Part shown: positions 12,800 to 23,673 of the stretch, one piece after another
How positions within the stretch are numbered: the stretch's first letter is position 1
Layout of the letters: the number at the start of each line of letters is the position of its first letter
Notes under the pieces: model-generated
The model's database searches: none
What the model was told of the DNA's origin: nothing
What the model saw: the letters and a program-made list of their open reading frames with translations, nothing else
Source: Mangifera indica
Lineage: Eukaryota > Streptophyta > Magnoliopsida > Sapindales > Anacardiaceae
Reading direction: 5' to 3'
DNA length: 64,000 nucleotides
Assembly: GCF_011075055.1 (NCBI RefSeq)
Contig: NC_058146.1
Location: forward strand, 10,961,820-11,025,819
Position numbers and translations under genes: made by a program

Positions 12800-13319
12800 T
12801 AAGGAAAAGTTTTGATGTATTCGACCTACCTTGCATGTCTCTTGTTTAACTTACCTTGTCCCTTTAAATGTTTTAGGAAATCATGATCTGTCCTGATGAC
12901 GAACTCAGTGGCCAAAGGTAATACTGCCACATCTCCAATGCTCTCACCAAAGCGTACAACTCTTGGTCATAAGTAGGGTACTTTAAAGCAGGCCCATTGA
13001 GCTTCTCATTGAAATATGCTATAGGCCTATTTTCCTACATCAAAATAGCTTTAATACCTATACCTGAAGCATCACAGTTAAGCTCAAATAGTTTAGAAAA
13101 ATTAAGTAAAACAAGTAAAGGTGCAGAACTTAACTTATCCTTAATTAATGCAAATGCACGCTCTTATTCCTTACCCCACCTATATCCTACATTCTTTTTA
13201 ATAACTTCAGTTAGTGTTACCGCTAGTGTACTAAAGTCTCATACAAATCTCCTATAAAAACTAGCTAAACCATATAAACTTCTAACCTCAGTCACAAAAG
13301 TCATAGAAGTAGGCGTTGG
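12800..13319 (-). pseudogene. Ty3-gypsy RNase H region
   Basis: Broken minus-strand frame reading GLASFYRRFV, then [26 protein letters not shown] and [12 protein letters not shown]. This is the standard Ty3-gypsy RNase H pattern with the catalytic DAS-G retained. At least two stops interrupt it. Confidence 0.8.
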
Positions 13320-14070
13320 CTAATCTCGGATAGTCTTAACCTTCTCCTCATCTACCTTAATACCCTTAGATGAAACCACAAATCTTAGGAACATAACTTG
13401 GTCAGTGCAAAAGGAACATTTCTTAAGATTACCAAATAACCTCCCTTTCTTAAGCACTAGCAAAACATCACGCACGAGTCCTATATGCTCATCTAAACTA
13501 CGATTATAAATGAAAATATCATAAAAATAGACGACTACAAACTTGCCTATAAATGCACGTAAAACATGGTCCATTAATCTTATAAATGTACTAGGTGCGT
13601 TAGTAAGCCCAAATGACATTACCAACCATTCATATAATTCATGCTTGGTTTTAACGGCAGTTTTTGATTCATTATCCTCTTTCATCCTAATATGATAATA
13701 CCCACTTTTCAAATCAATTTTCGCAAAGATACATAATCCATGCAACTCATCAAGCATATCATCTAACCTAGGTATAGGATAGTGATACTTTACAATGATT
13801 TTGTTAATGGTTCGACAGTCAATGCACATTCTCTACATCTTATCCTTCTTAGGCACTAGAATCACTAGTACGGCAAATGGACTCATGCTCTCTTTCACCT
13901 ATCCCTTCTTTATTGACTCCTCTACTAGCCTTCGAAGCTCCTTTATATCTTTAGGATTACTTCTATAGGCCAGTCGGTTAGGTATTGCCACTCTAAGTAT
14001 GAAGTTAATCTGGTTCTTGATCCCATAAATTGGAGGTAGTTCATCAGGAATCTCTTTAGGGAATACATCT
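13320..14070 (-). pseudogene. Ty3-gypsy reverse transcriptase
   Basis: The upstream part (13,830-14,070) reads ESMSPFAV and VPKKDKM before a stop. The open 169-codon part reads MCIDCRTINKI, then FAKIDLKSGYYHIRM, MSFGLTNAPSTF and VVVYFYDIFIYN. The last is the catalytic YFDD box with its first Asp replaced by Tyr. This points to loss of activity. Confidence 0.88.
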
Positions 14071-14078
14071 TCAAACTC

Positions 14079-14465
14079 TTACAAAAGAGAAACAAACACA
14101 CTAGGAAGAGAATTGTCAGCGTTAGTGAAAGATAAAAAGCTTTCCTTGTAAACTAACAATAATAGATATTGTTTAGTCACAATGGCAGTCTTCACATTAC
14201 TAATCTTCCTATAAAAACTCTTTTTTTTTTGCCTCTTGTTTTCTCTCTTGTTTTTTCTTTCACGGCCAAATTGCTCACCCTCTTTTTCCTCTCTCCTCTT
14301 TTTAGCCTTACTTTTTCTTTGCTTATCCTTATTCACATTATCTCTTTTTTTGTTTTCACTCTCACTTTCTTTTCTCTCTTTACTCATCTTTCTTCTCCTC
14401 ACTTGATCCTCATAAACATGCTTTGGTGACAATGGTACAAGTGTGATGAGTTTATTACTCATCAT
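14079..14465 (-). pseudogene. Charged linker of the gypsy polyprotein
   Basis: Open for 128 codons, lysine/arginine/glutamate-rich in the middle. It begins NKLITLVPLSPKHVYEDQ, a segment commonly found between protease and RT in plant gypsy polyproteins. No catalytic motif. The pyrimidine-rich plus strand also gives a spurious hydrophobic reading frame here. Confidence 0.6.
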
Positions 14466-14516
14466 AAAATAGTACCTATTCTTGAATTCGTCATGTGTTA
14501 CCTTTCTATCATACTA

Positions 14517-14975
14517 TCATGGTCTCCCTAACAAGATGTATCCAACATGCATGGGTACTATATCACATAACACCTTATCTTGATATCTACCCATGGACAA
14601 GGCCACCACCACTTGTTTATTCACCCTAATTTCTCCACAATCATTCAACCACTGAAGCTTATAAGGCCTAGGGTGTTTGGTTGTAGGTAAACTAAGTTTT
14701 TCTACAAATTTGGTACTGGCTACGTTTGTGCAACTACCCTTATCTATAATTAAAGTACACACCTTACCTTTCACATGACATCTAATATAGAAAATATTCT
14801 TTCTCTGCTCGTCATTTTCTTCCTTATATTGCAAACTCAAAGCTCTCCTAGACATTAATGCCTCAGGCTCTATTGCATACTCTAACTCTGCATCACTAGC
14901 ATCCTCTAATGGTGGCATAGACTCATCACTAGATTCTTTTTCTGTCTTATATTCACCATTCTCTCTTAACATCAT
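14517..14975 (-). pseudogene. Ty3-gypsy retropepsin (protease) region
   Basis: Open for 152 codons. It reads CHVKGKVCTLIIDKGSCTN, the gypsy protease active-site region. The expected D-G-G/D-S-G is D-K-G here, so the catalytic loop glycine is altered. Downstream RPYKLQWL and a terminal GYILLGRP match the family pattern. It probably functioned inside a gag-pol polyprotein. Confidence 0.8.
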
Positions 14976-15002
14976 GATTCAGGTTTGATACTAGGTTTTT
15001 CT

Positions 15003-15964
15003 TGGCTGGACTCCTCTCCCTTAGGTTTAGAGTACTTAGTTTTTGGCTTAAAAGGTGGCTTATCATCTCAGCTTCAAAGAATTAGAATAGGAATCTATAT
15101 CCTTTTTACCCTTTCGTTGTAGTTGTCTCTGTACCTTCATTGTCATATAGACCAAATCCTCTAGTTTTATATAGTGTTGGAGCTCTACCACATTTGTTAT
15201 ATCCCTATTTAACCCATTTAAAAACCTAGCCATAGTGTTTTCCCTATCTTCCCCTATATTAATCCTAATCATAGTTATCTCAATCTCTTTGTGATAGTCT
15301 TCCATACTCTTGGTCCCTTTGCCTAAGCCCTTATAACTTCTAAAGTAAATCCCTATGATAGTAACTAGGAACAAAACACTGCCTCATTACACTCTTCATA
15401 TCATCCCAAGTATCTATAGGTCTACCTAAGTTTTTACGTCTATTTTTCAATAATTGGTCCCACCAAATACTAGCACAATCAGTGAATTCTACAGTAACCA
15501 ACTTCACCTTTTTCTATTTAGAATGCATATGTATGTCAAAAACCTAATCTACCTTTCGCTCCCAATCTAGGTATGCCTCTAGATCGTTTCTACCCTGAAA
15601 AGGTGGAATTTTCATCTTAATGCTATTGAGGTTACTATCACTCTTTTTACTCTCTATACATACCGTTTCAATGACTGCGATGTCCTCCCTTACTCTATAT
15701 ATTATTCAACCTATCACTTATTTCATCATCCTTACTGTTGATGACTATCCTATCCTTATCCCTCACCACCGGTGCTTTTCTCCTACCTTTAGTTGTACTA
15801 CTTCCCCCTTTATCACTCTACTGCTGCTCTAATCTGTCCAACCTATCATTAACACTCCCCATTACATTAAAAAGTCGCTTAAACTATTGTTAGATCGCTT
15901 GCATTGTAAAAGCCTTGGTTTTACCCAAATCTTCTACAACACTAGGGTTTTTTGATTCTATCAT
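15003..15964 (-). pseudogene. Ty3-gypsy gag remnant
   Basis: Starts at a methionine at 15,964 (MIESKNPSVVEDLG) and continues in a broken frame through a region of DRLDRLEQQ type into an open stretch at 15,063-15,374 that reads SMEDYHKEIEI and ARFLNGLNRDI. The latter is typical of plant gypsy retrotransposon gag. Several in-frame stops remain. Confidence 0.75.
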
Positions 15965-16129
15965 GTTATAATTTCAGAAAACAAGTGTGTTTGTAAACAT
16001 TAAACTAAGATATAATTTGAATTTCTCTTGGAACTTGGTTAAAATATATAGAATAGTATTGACTTCCATGGATTTGGTTTATTGTTGAATGGTTTTTATA
16101 CACTACAGCAAATATTAAATTTAAGAACA

Positions 16130-17690
16130 AAATATTTAGAGACAATTATAATTTTGTCTCAGAATGTTACTTTTAAAGACAAAATCTTAATTTCGTCCCC
16201 AATAAGTTAAGATTTATTTTTAAGGATATTTTCAATGTTGTCCCAAAATGATAATTTTACAGACAATTTAATTAGGGTCGCAAAATGATAATTTTAGAGG
16301 ACGAAATCTTAATTTCATCCCAAAAAATGTACGATTTATTTTTAGAGACAATTTTAATTTTGTCCTAGAATTTCACTTTTAGGGACAATTTTATTTTAGT
16401 CCAAAAATAATAAATTTAGGGAATGAAATTTTAATTTTGTCCACAAAAAAATAGAATTTATTTTTAGGGACAATTTTACTTTTATCCTATCCTAGAATAT
16501 TACTTTTAAGGATGAAATTTTAATTTTGCCCCCAATAAGTCAAGATTTATTTTTAGAAACGATTTTGATTTCGTTCTAGAATGTCACTTATAGGGACGTT
16601 TTTATTTTTATCCCATAATGATAATTTTAGGAGACGAAATTAAAATTTCATCCCAAAAAGCATAGGTTTTATTTTTAGGGACGATTTTATTTTTGTCTTA
16701 GAATGATAAATTTGGGGGATGAAATTTTAATTTTGTCCCCAAAAGCATAGAATTTATTTTTAGAGATGATTTTAATTTCTCTCTGAATGTTACTTTTAGG
16801 GACGAAATCTTAATTTCATCTCCAAAAAGTTAAGATTTATTTTTAGGGATAATTTTGATTTCATTCTTGAATGTCACTTTTAGGGACAAAATCTTAATTT
16901 TGTCCCAAAAAATGTATGATTTATCTTTAGTGTTTAATTTAATTTCATCTTAGAATGTCACTTCCAGGGATGATTTTATTTTTGTCTCAAAATAATAACT
17001 TCAGGGGATGACATCTTAATTTTATCTAAAGAACAAAAGATTTGTTTTTAAAGATGATTTTAATTTCATTTTGGATTGTTACTTTTAGGGATAAAATCTT
17101 AATTTTATCTCCAAAAACATAAAATTTATTTTTGGAGACGATTTTAATTTTTTCTAAAATATTACTTTTAGAGATGCAAATTGTAATTTCGTTTCCAATA
17201 AGTTAAGATGTATTTTTAAGGACATTTTTTAATGTCGCCCATAAATAATGATAATTCTAGGGATAATTTTATTTTTTTCCCAAAACGATTATTTGAGGGG
17301 ATGAAATCTTAATTACATACCTAAAAATTTGGTTCATTTTTAGGCACATTTTTAATTACGTCATAGGATATTAATTTTAGAGATGATTTATTTTTCCCTA
17401 AAAATGATTATTTTAAGGAATGAATTTAAGATTTAAGATTTATTTGTAAGGACAATTTTAATTTTATCTCAAAAAACATAGAATTTATTTTTATGAATGA
17501 TTTTATTTTTGTCCTAAAATGTAACTTTTGGATACAAGTTTATTTTTGGCCTTGAAAGATAATTTTAGGGGATTTCCAAAAATGCAGGATTTATTTTTAA
17601 CGGCAATTTTAATTTTATCTAAAAATGTTACTTTGGGGACAAAATTTTAATTTTATCCTAAAATATTATTTTAAATCAAATAAACCTCGA
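16130..17690. repeat. CACTA 5' subterminal repeat array, left copy
   Basis: Degenerate tandem repeats in which a phrase like atttatttttagggac recurs at irregular spacings of about 80-125 bp. It alternates with gggacgaaat and attttgtccc, which are each other's inverse. The array therefore carries dozens of short direct and inverted motifs, as seen in transposase-binding subterminal regions of CACTA elements. Confidence 0.85.
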
Positions 17691-20264
17691 ATTAAAAGAT
17701 GTTTGTTTCAAATTGATTTTTGATCAATAATTCAAATTTAGATCTCGATTCAATTTAAATTCATAACTAAGTTAGATAAAAATTTATAATTCAAATGGGT
17801 AGTTTCATGGCAACCACCTTCGTTCCTTTTTTTTATTATATTATTTTTGGTTCGCTAATTTTCTCTGAAATCCAAAAAATAGCATTTACAAAAACAAGGC
17901 TCCAAAATCAATCACATTTCTTCCTCTTTGAAGGTAAATCCTCTTTTGAATTACCATTACTTCACTTACTAATACTAATTCTAATCTTGCGTGAATTCTT
18001 TCTATAATTTCACTTTTTATCAGTTTTTCTTTCTGATTGAGTAACCACAAAAATATGCAGTCACTAGTAATCATATTACTTAGCCTATATATTATGTGAT
18101 AATTTGTGGTAGCTTATGAATTTTGAAGTGTTTTTTTTTTAGTTTCCATTTGTGAGTTTTTTGTAGAATTTGTTTTCCATATTTAATTGTGTTAGAGAAA
18201 ATTTTTCATTTTGATATATGATTCATCTCCAGTTTGATATCTATGGAGTGAGTACTAAAAATCATAAGTCAACTTAGTTAAGCTTGACCTACCTAGTTTC
18301 TTGGCTTCTTAACTTTCATTTTATTGTCCTTTATTAGACCTTCCATATGGTTAGATTTTGTGTTTTGTGTTCATTCCTAGACGATCATTTATGTTGCATA
18401 TGACCTTTGCTTTGTATTGTTAACACAAATTGATGTGTTCATTGTTTTAGGGAAGGTTTATATGAGTCTATGGTATTAATTGATTTTTAAAAATTTTAGT
18501 CAAACCTAATTAACAAACGTAAAATTTCTTATGTATATCATGTGTCTATTATGCTCTATCTTTTACGCTAAAGCTAATTACAGAGCATGGCTGCTATATA
18601 TGACTCATTTTTTTTGTGTTTACAACATGACTATTATGTCATCTAAGCCAGTGGACAACTTCCAAGTAAAAGAAATTGTTGTTGATTAATCTTATAGGTC
18701 CAATTTAATATATTTATGTGTATATGTTGACAGTTGATAACTTATTTAATTTGATTTTTTTTAAAATCTTGTGCAACACTATCTTTTGTTTTTTCATAAG
18801 CGAGTTCGTAGGATCTATGTCATTGTTACTGCAGTCATCTTTCTGGTCTCTATGCTTTCATTCTTTCTTTTGAATCTAAGTTAATATGGCAAATAGGTGA
18901 AACTGCTCATATGTGTCATTTTCTATGGTGGATCTAGGGAAGGTAAAAGAGATTGTGAGGTGGAAAATGGTGATTCAACCTTATTGGAAATGGAATTTGG
19001 TTTGGGTAGTTTAGTTGAAAGAATCTTGCTTTATTACAGAGGAGTTAGGGGTTCTGGTCATTGTCAATGGACATGTATTTTCCATGGAAGCAGCTTGTTT
19101 CAATGCTACATGAGTCAAAATAGTATGATCTTAATCATATATTCTTACAAGCCATAAGTTTTTCATGATTCTTCTTTCACATTTTTATAAACTATTAGCA
19201 TTAAACATCATCTTCTCTCTGTCTTGTGCCATTACTTTAAACTTATGATTTAATGTTTCAATGGCTTCAAAGTACAAATGGGTTGTGTCAAGATATGACA
19301 TTTCTTTGAAAAATACTCTATGGTGAGGTGGAATACAAGACAGTTTGTTCAGTTCTATCCCCTCTTGAACTCTTTTTTTTTTTTTAAATGAGTAATACAA
19401 GTTTATTCTAATTTGATGCTTGGAAAAAAATAGGAAAAAAAATAGTCTTTGATTAGTAAATTAAAATTGTTGCTTTTGAGTTCCACAAAATAATATCTTT
19501 GATTAGTAAATTAAAATTGTAAAATAATGTATTCAAGTGTTTTGTCATATTAGATGGTCAATATTTGTTGTATGATGCCGAGAGATGTTAGGCATTGTTT
19601 AATGGTTTTAAAGGGTTGTCTGCTCAATTAGCTTGAGAAGTGGTCTGCATTAATCTTTGTTTCTATGTTATCCTTACATTGCCTCTGTTTGCATTTTGGA
19701 AAAGATACTAATGTATATGAAGAATAGGTGTTGATGACTTGTGCTATTGTCAATGATTCTTTTTTTTCTTCATATTATTAGTTTTTGATTCTTAGGATAC
19801 TATTTGTACAATCAGTCAAAACTCTTGGAATAAACTTTTCATCAAGGCAACTTTTGTGCTATAGATCAGCCAACATTAAAGATTAGGTATGTTTTAAGTT
19901 TGTTTTATGTGAATTATGATGACAAATCAATAAATTCAATGACTTGGGCCAATTTATGCAGCTATGTGCTTGGTGTGCGGGGCAATTTCTTCTTTGACTA
20001 TGCACTCATGCAAGGAAGACAGGTTTGGGGTTGTCCAACTTTCTAGTAGCCATGTTGCCCTGTGTGCTTGCTGTTAAAGCTTTTAATATGATTTGTAGTA
20101 GTACTAACAATTTAATGCTTAGTTATTAGTTGATTTTGGTAATAATAGTTTAATATAATTAATATTTTTTTACTTAGTTGAAATGATGTTTTGTATGAAT
20201 GGTTGAATTTTGAGGATTAATATAACTATTAATTTTAATTTATGATTGAAATTCCCATATCAAA
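17691..20264. other. CACTA interior of unknown content, left copy
   Basis: Unlike the arrays, this stretch looks like transcribed plant sequence: a leader-like part (17,790-17,935) ending at a good splice donor (gaag then gtaaat), long T-rich introns, an exon-like block at 18,897-19,157 (open for 86 codons; reads GDSTLLEMEFGLGSLVERILL) and another at about 19,961-20,020 after tttatgcag. I recognise no protein family. The right copy (48,296-50,929) has a stop in the 86-codon frame and about 50 bp more near 48,661. It may be captured host sequence or old transposase-region debris. Confidence 0.45.
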
Positions 20265-20990
20265 TTCACTATATGAAGAAGAACGAAAATTTTTGTTTCT
20301 AATTCACCACATAATTAAGGATGAAAATTTTTGTCTCCAATTCACAATATAATCAATGACATAAAAAATTGTTTTCAATTCATCACATAGTCAAGGACAA
20401 CAAAATTTGTCCCTAATTTCATTATACAATCAATGACAAAAAAAAAAAATTGTCCTCAATTCAACATACAATTAAGGATGAAAATTTTTTTTCCTAATTT
20501 GTAATACAATCAAGGACAAAAAATATTGTTTTTAATTTATTGCATAATAAAGGATGAAAAAATTTGTCTTAAATTCATTGAATAATAAGGACAAAAAAAT
20601 TTGTCACTAATTCACTATATAATTTAGGATAAAAAAAATTTCTCGTATTCACCACAATATCAAAGACAAAAAATTTTATCCTTAAATGTGTTCTTTTTGG
20701 AATGAAAAATTTTGTCCCTAATTGTGTTTTTTTTTTGGGATGAAATAAAGTTATTTGGGATAAATCTGCCTCATTTATGAACAAAAAATTTCGTCCCAAA
20801 ATGGGTATCTTTTTATGATGAAACACTATTTTATCCATAATAAGTAGTTATTAAGGATGATTTCTTTTTTCGTAGGTATTACCAATTGCTAACACACATT
20901 TTTTGATGATTTAATCTTTTGTCTTGAATGATTTTTTAGGATGAATTTTTACTTTTTGAGACAAAAAGTTTCGTCACCTTTTTATTAAAT
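20265..20990. repeat. CACTA 3' subterminal repeat array, left copy
   Basis: Repeats of the type aattcaccacataatcaaggacaaaaaa, about 45-60 bp apart, with complementary tttgtcc words. It is distinct in sequence from the 5' array but shares the gacaaa/tttgtc core. It ends against the right inverted terminus. Confidence 0.8.
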
Positions 20991-21004
20991 TTGTTGTAGT
21001 GATA

Positions 21005-21085
21005 GGTTTAGACACCCTTTTTAATGATAATGATTATGTTTTTCATTATTTGCTACTCTCAAAGGGATGGATGTGAATGCAAAGA
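21005..21085 (+). mobile_element. Copia remnant between the CACTA element and the NLR leader (left copy)
   Basis: Starts ataggtttagacaccc, identical in order to 39,843-39,905 inside the first copia. It runs into NLR-leader sequence near 21,085, so the copia fragment was truncated next to the NLR. Confidence 0.6.
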
Positions 21086-21210
21086 TATCTTCTTCATATT
21101 TTTTGTTTGAGTCCTAATATTACTACTTTTGTCTATAAACATCGCCAACATTGCATGTCTTACAATTAATTTCTCCAGCTATCTCTTGAACAAAATCATT
21201 TTGACAACAA

Positions 21211-23673
21211 ATGGCTAAAGACATTGGAAAATCTTGGAAGGGTTGGGGTCCTTGCTTTTTGTCGAAAATGTATATTGGTTCTATAAATGTAGAGATCAAA
21301 ACTCATATTACACAAAACTAATTGGCTTATGTTGAAATCCAATCCACACACTTATATACCACTCACTTTAATTTGATATGAGACTCTTTTTTTTTTTATT
21401 TGAGTCTTCAACACCTTCGCTCAAGTACAACTACCATAGGCTGTTAGACCCACCGTTTGACTTAATCGATTTTCGATTAGGTGCATTGTCACTTCTATCA
21501 AGGAACACTTAGACTGTTAGATCCATTGTTTAACTCATGTTCTGATACCATGTCAAAAATATATTAACCCTATATGTGGAAAGATCCAAACTCATATTAT
21601 ACAAAATTAATTGGCTTGTATTAAGGTCCAACCCATACACTTATATATTACTCACTTTATTCAATTTTATTATATGTAAGACTCATTCTTTTTATTTAAG
21701 TCCCAACACCCCCATTCAAGAGTAACTACCATAGGCTGTTAAACTTGTTGTTTGACTCAACTGGTTTTTGGTCAGGTGCGTTGTCACCTGTATCTAGGAA
21801 TACATTAGGTTGTTAAACCTACCATTTGACTTGTGCTTTGATACCATGTCAAAAATATATATTGGGCTTATAAGTGTGAAGATCGAAACCTATATTACAT
21901 AAAACCAATTGGTTTGTGTTAAAATCTAATCCACACATTCATAGACCACTCACTTTAATTAGATATAAGACTCTCTTTCTTTTCATTTGAGTCTCTAACA
22001 TTTCTCTTAAAAGGCAAATTAGCATAGAGTGTTAAGGATGAGATTCAAAAACTCAACAACACTATCAACACTAACAAATCTACTCTTCTTGATGTTGAGG
22101 AATAGCATAACAAAATGAACCAATAGGTAACCAATTGGTTCCAAAGGCTTAAAGATTCATTTTATGGTGCAAATGACTTGTTAGACAATTTCTCTACTGA
22201 ACTTCAATGGTGCAAGGTGATGCATAAATTGCATACTTACGAGCACTGGATTTTGGAGGGTTAAAATTTCATAAATTGCTGAGTTCAAATGGGGAGCTTT
22301 TGAGTTTAATTGGTGAATTGAAAAATTTGCGATATCTCAATTTTTCTGATGTAGATATTAAAATACTTTCTGATTCATTGTCAAGACTAATAAATCTAGA
22401 AATATTAGATCTGTCTTACTGTAGTGAGCTTATGGAACTACCCAGAGATATTAAAAAAATGGTGAACCTTAGACATCTTATAAACAGAAAGTGTGATTCT
22501 TTAACTGGAATGCCATATGGACTGGGGCATTTAACTAATCTTCAGACTTTACCACCAATTGTGGTAAGCAAACAGTCCAAAAGAAAAAGTAATCATAGTG
22601 GGACAAAGGAATTACATGGGTTGAACAACTTGAGAGGAAAACTCAAGATTAAAAACTTAAAATTTGAGGCAAGTAGAAAGTCGGCCAACTTAGAAGGGAA
22701 GCAATTTCTTTGGTCTCTGACATTGGATTGGGGAAGAAGTGATAATAGAGCGGTTCAAGGAAATGAAGGAATAGATGAAGTAGAGGTGTTAGAAGGTCTA
22801 AAGCCACACTCAAATCTTAAGAAAATCAGTGTGAGATCATTCATGGGTGTTGAACTGTGTGATTGGCTTTTGTCTCTTACAAAGTTAGCTTCAATTAGTC
22901 TTAAAAAATGTAGAAGATTCAAACATGTCCCACCATTGGATAAATTGCCATGTTTGAAGGCTCTGTGTCTTAGCCATCTAGATGATCTGGAGTATATTTC
23001 AGATGAAGCAAATAAGAGTTGGTCCACATTGCCAGCAACATTCTTCCCATCCCTGGAGCAATTCACCCTTTGCGATTGTCCTGAATTAAAGGGATGGTGG
23101 AGGAAGCATGATTATAATGATACAGAGTTGCCTTCATTTCCTTGTCTTTCCAAATTAGATATCCAAAACTGCCCCAATTTGATGTTCATGCCACTGTATC
23201 CATCTTTGGTAGAATTGAAATTGCTCAAGACTAGCTCGAAACCACTGCAGTGGATGATGACGATGACGTTGAAGAATAAAGGGGAACCATCAACTTCCTC
23301 TTGCTTTTCTGCCCCTCTCTCCAATTTAAAGTCAATGCTTATGTTTAAAATTCCTGATCTAGAATCTCTTCCAGTGGGTGCCTTGCAAAATCTGACTGCT
23401 CTTGTGGATTTGAAAATTTTGTCATGTCCAAAAATTAGTCAACTGGATCAAGCATTAAAGTTTCTCCCATCTTTGCAAAGTTGGAAATTTACATCCTATG
23501 AAGAACCTGAGCCGGATGGGAAGATATTCGTCGTATGGGTCTTCGTTTCATACCCGATTTCGGTTGAATCCAGAGGAGACTTCTTCTTAAACAGGTCAAT
23601 ACTACTTAATCAATCATTCTTAGTACTTTTTTTTTCCCTTTGGCTATTTTTGAGTAAATACTTGTCCTTTTAA
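21211..23673 (+). pseudogene. CC-NB-LRR (CNL) resistance-gene pseudogene 1; LRR part largely open
   Basis: The start (MAKDIGKSWKGWGP) matches the N-terminus of the intact CNL at 61,657. After about 16 codons a TRIM-like element is inserted. The coiled-coil continues at 22,006-22,220 with stops (reads DEIQKLNNT, then TNKSTLLDVEE). An interstitial deletion with a short filler near 22,225 removes the whole NB-ARC, joining the coiled-coil to the LRR. From 22,228 the LRR is open to 23,673: LDLSYCSELMELPRDI, GLGHLTNLQTLP, LRGKLKIKNL and later repeats. The first ATG in that frame is only near 22,432. The last ~50 codons after SWKFTSYEEPEPDG do not look like LRR and probably run into intron or a shifted frame. 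It shows what follows in the truncated intact CNL. Confidence 0.9.
21260..22000 (-). mobile_element. TRIM-like element with three LTRs (left copy)
   Basis: Minus-strand reading gives three ~155 bp repeats beginning TGTT and ending TTTGACA or similar: plus-strand spans 21,847-22,000, 21,551-21,708 and 21,260-21,413. After two of them comes a primer-site word (minus strand TGGTATCAAAGC or TGGTATCAGAAC) and an interior of about 137 bp. The arrangement is LTR-interior-LTR-interior-LTR. There is no coding capacity. Flanks ctttt (21,255-21,259) and tttct (22,001-22,005) are decayed versions of the 5-bp duplication that is perfect in the right copy. Confidence 0.85.

Larger units (their letters stand above)
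10820..16000 (-). mobile_element. LTR-less Ty3-gypsy gag-pol body, antisense
   Basis: Read on the minus strand the domain order is gag, protease, RT, RNase H, integrase and a C-terminal tail, which is the Ty3-gypsy order. It replaces 69 bp of the copia fragment (46,579-46,647 in the right copy) and no LTRs, primer site or target duplication were found at either junction. The reading frame is broken by many stops. It is absent from the right copy, so it arrived after the duplication or was lost there. Confidence 0.88.
16101..21001. mobile_element. CACTA (En/Spm-like) transposon, left copy, 4,901 bp
   Basis: The left end reads CACTACAGCAAAT and the right end ATTTGTTGTAGTG, which are inverted 13-bp termini with one mismatch. 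Both ends are flanked by the trinucleotide ata (16,098-16,100 and 21,002-21,004), the 3-bp target duplication expected of the superfamily. A paralogous empty site with a single ata is at 39,843-39,845. The interior has long subterminal arrays at both ends and a middle of about 2.5 kb with no recognisable TnpA/TnpD transposase, so it looks non-autonomous. Confidence 0.93.
1..23046. repeat. Left copy of a ~32 kb tandem segmental duplication
   Basis: Bases 1-1,219, 2,311-6,036, 6,037-10,819, 16,001-22,220 and 22,228-23,046 match, in the same order and orientation, sequence at 31,858-57,597. Base 1 lines up with about 31,858, so the true left edge lies outside the window. Differences from the right copy are: loss of the last ABC1K exon (junction near 2,310), a ~560 bp loss in an intron near 660, a 3.56 kb deletion inside a copia element (near 6,036), a gypsy body replacing 69 bp (10,820-16,000), and loss of the NB-ARC part of the NLR (near 22,225). 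The match was found by reading, so exact identity is not stated. Confidence 0.93.

Noticed and set aside
14169..14429. 86-codon hydrophobic plus-strand frame
   Set aside because: Complement of the lysine-rich linker of the gypsy polyprotein; pyrimidine-rich bias explains the Leu/Phe/Ser content.
16130..17690. Repeat array considered as CRISPR or satellite
   Set aside because: Repeats are degenerate and unevenly spaced, with no unique equal-length spacers, and are bounded by CACTA termini in a plant genome.
22755..23066. 103-codon minus-strand frame in the LRR region
   Set aside because: Shadow of the NLR LRR on the plus strand, whose homology to the intact CNL is clear.
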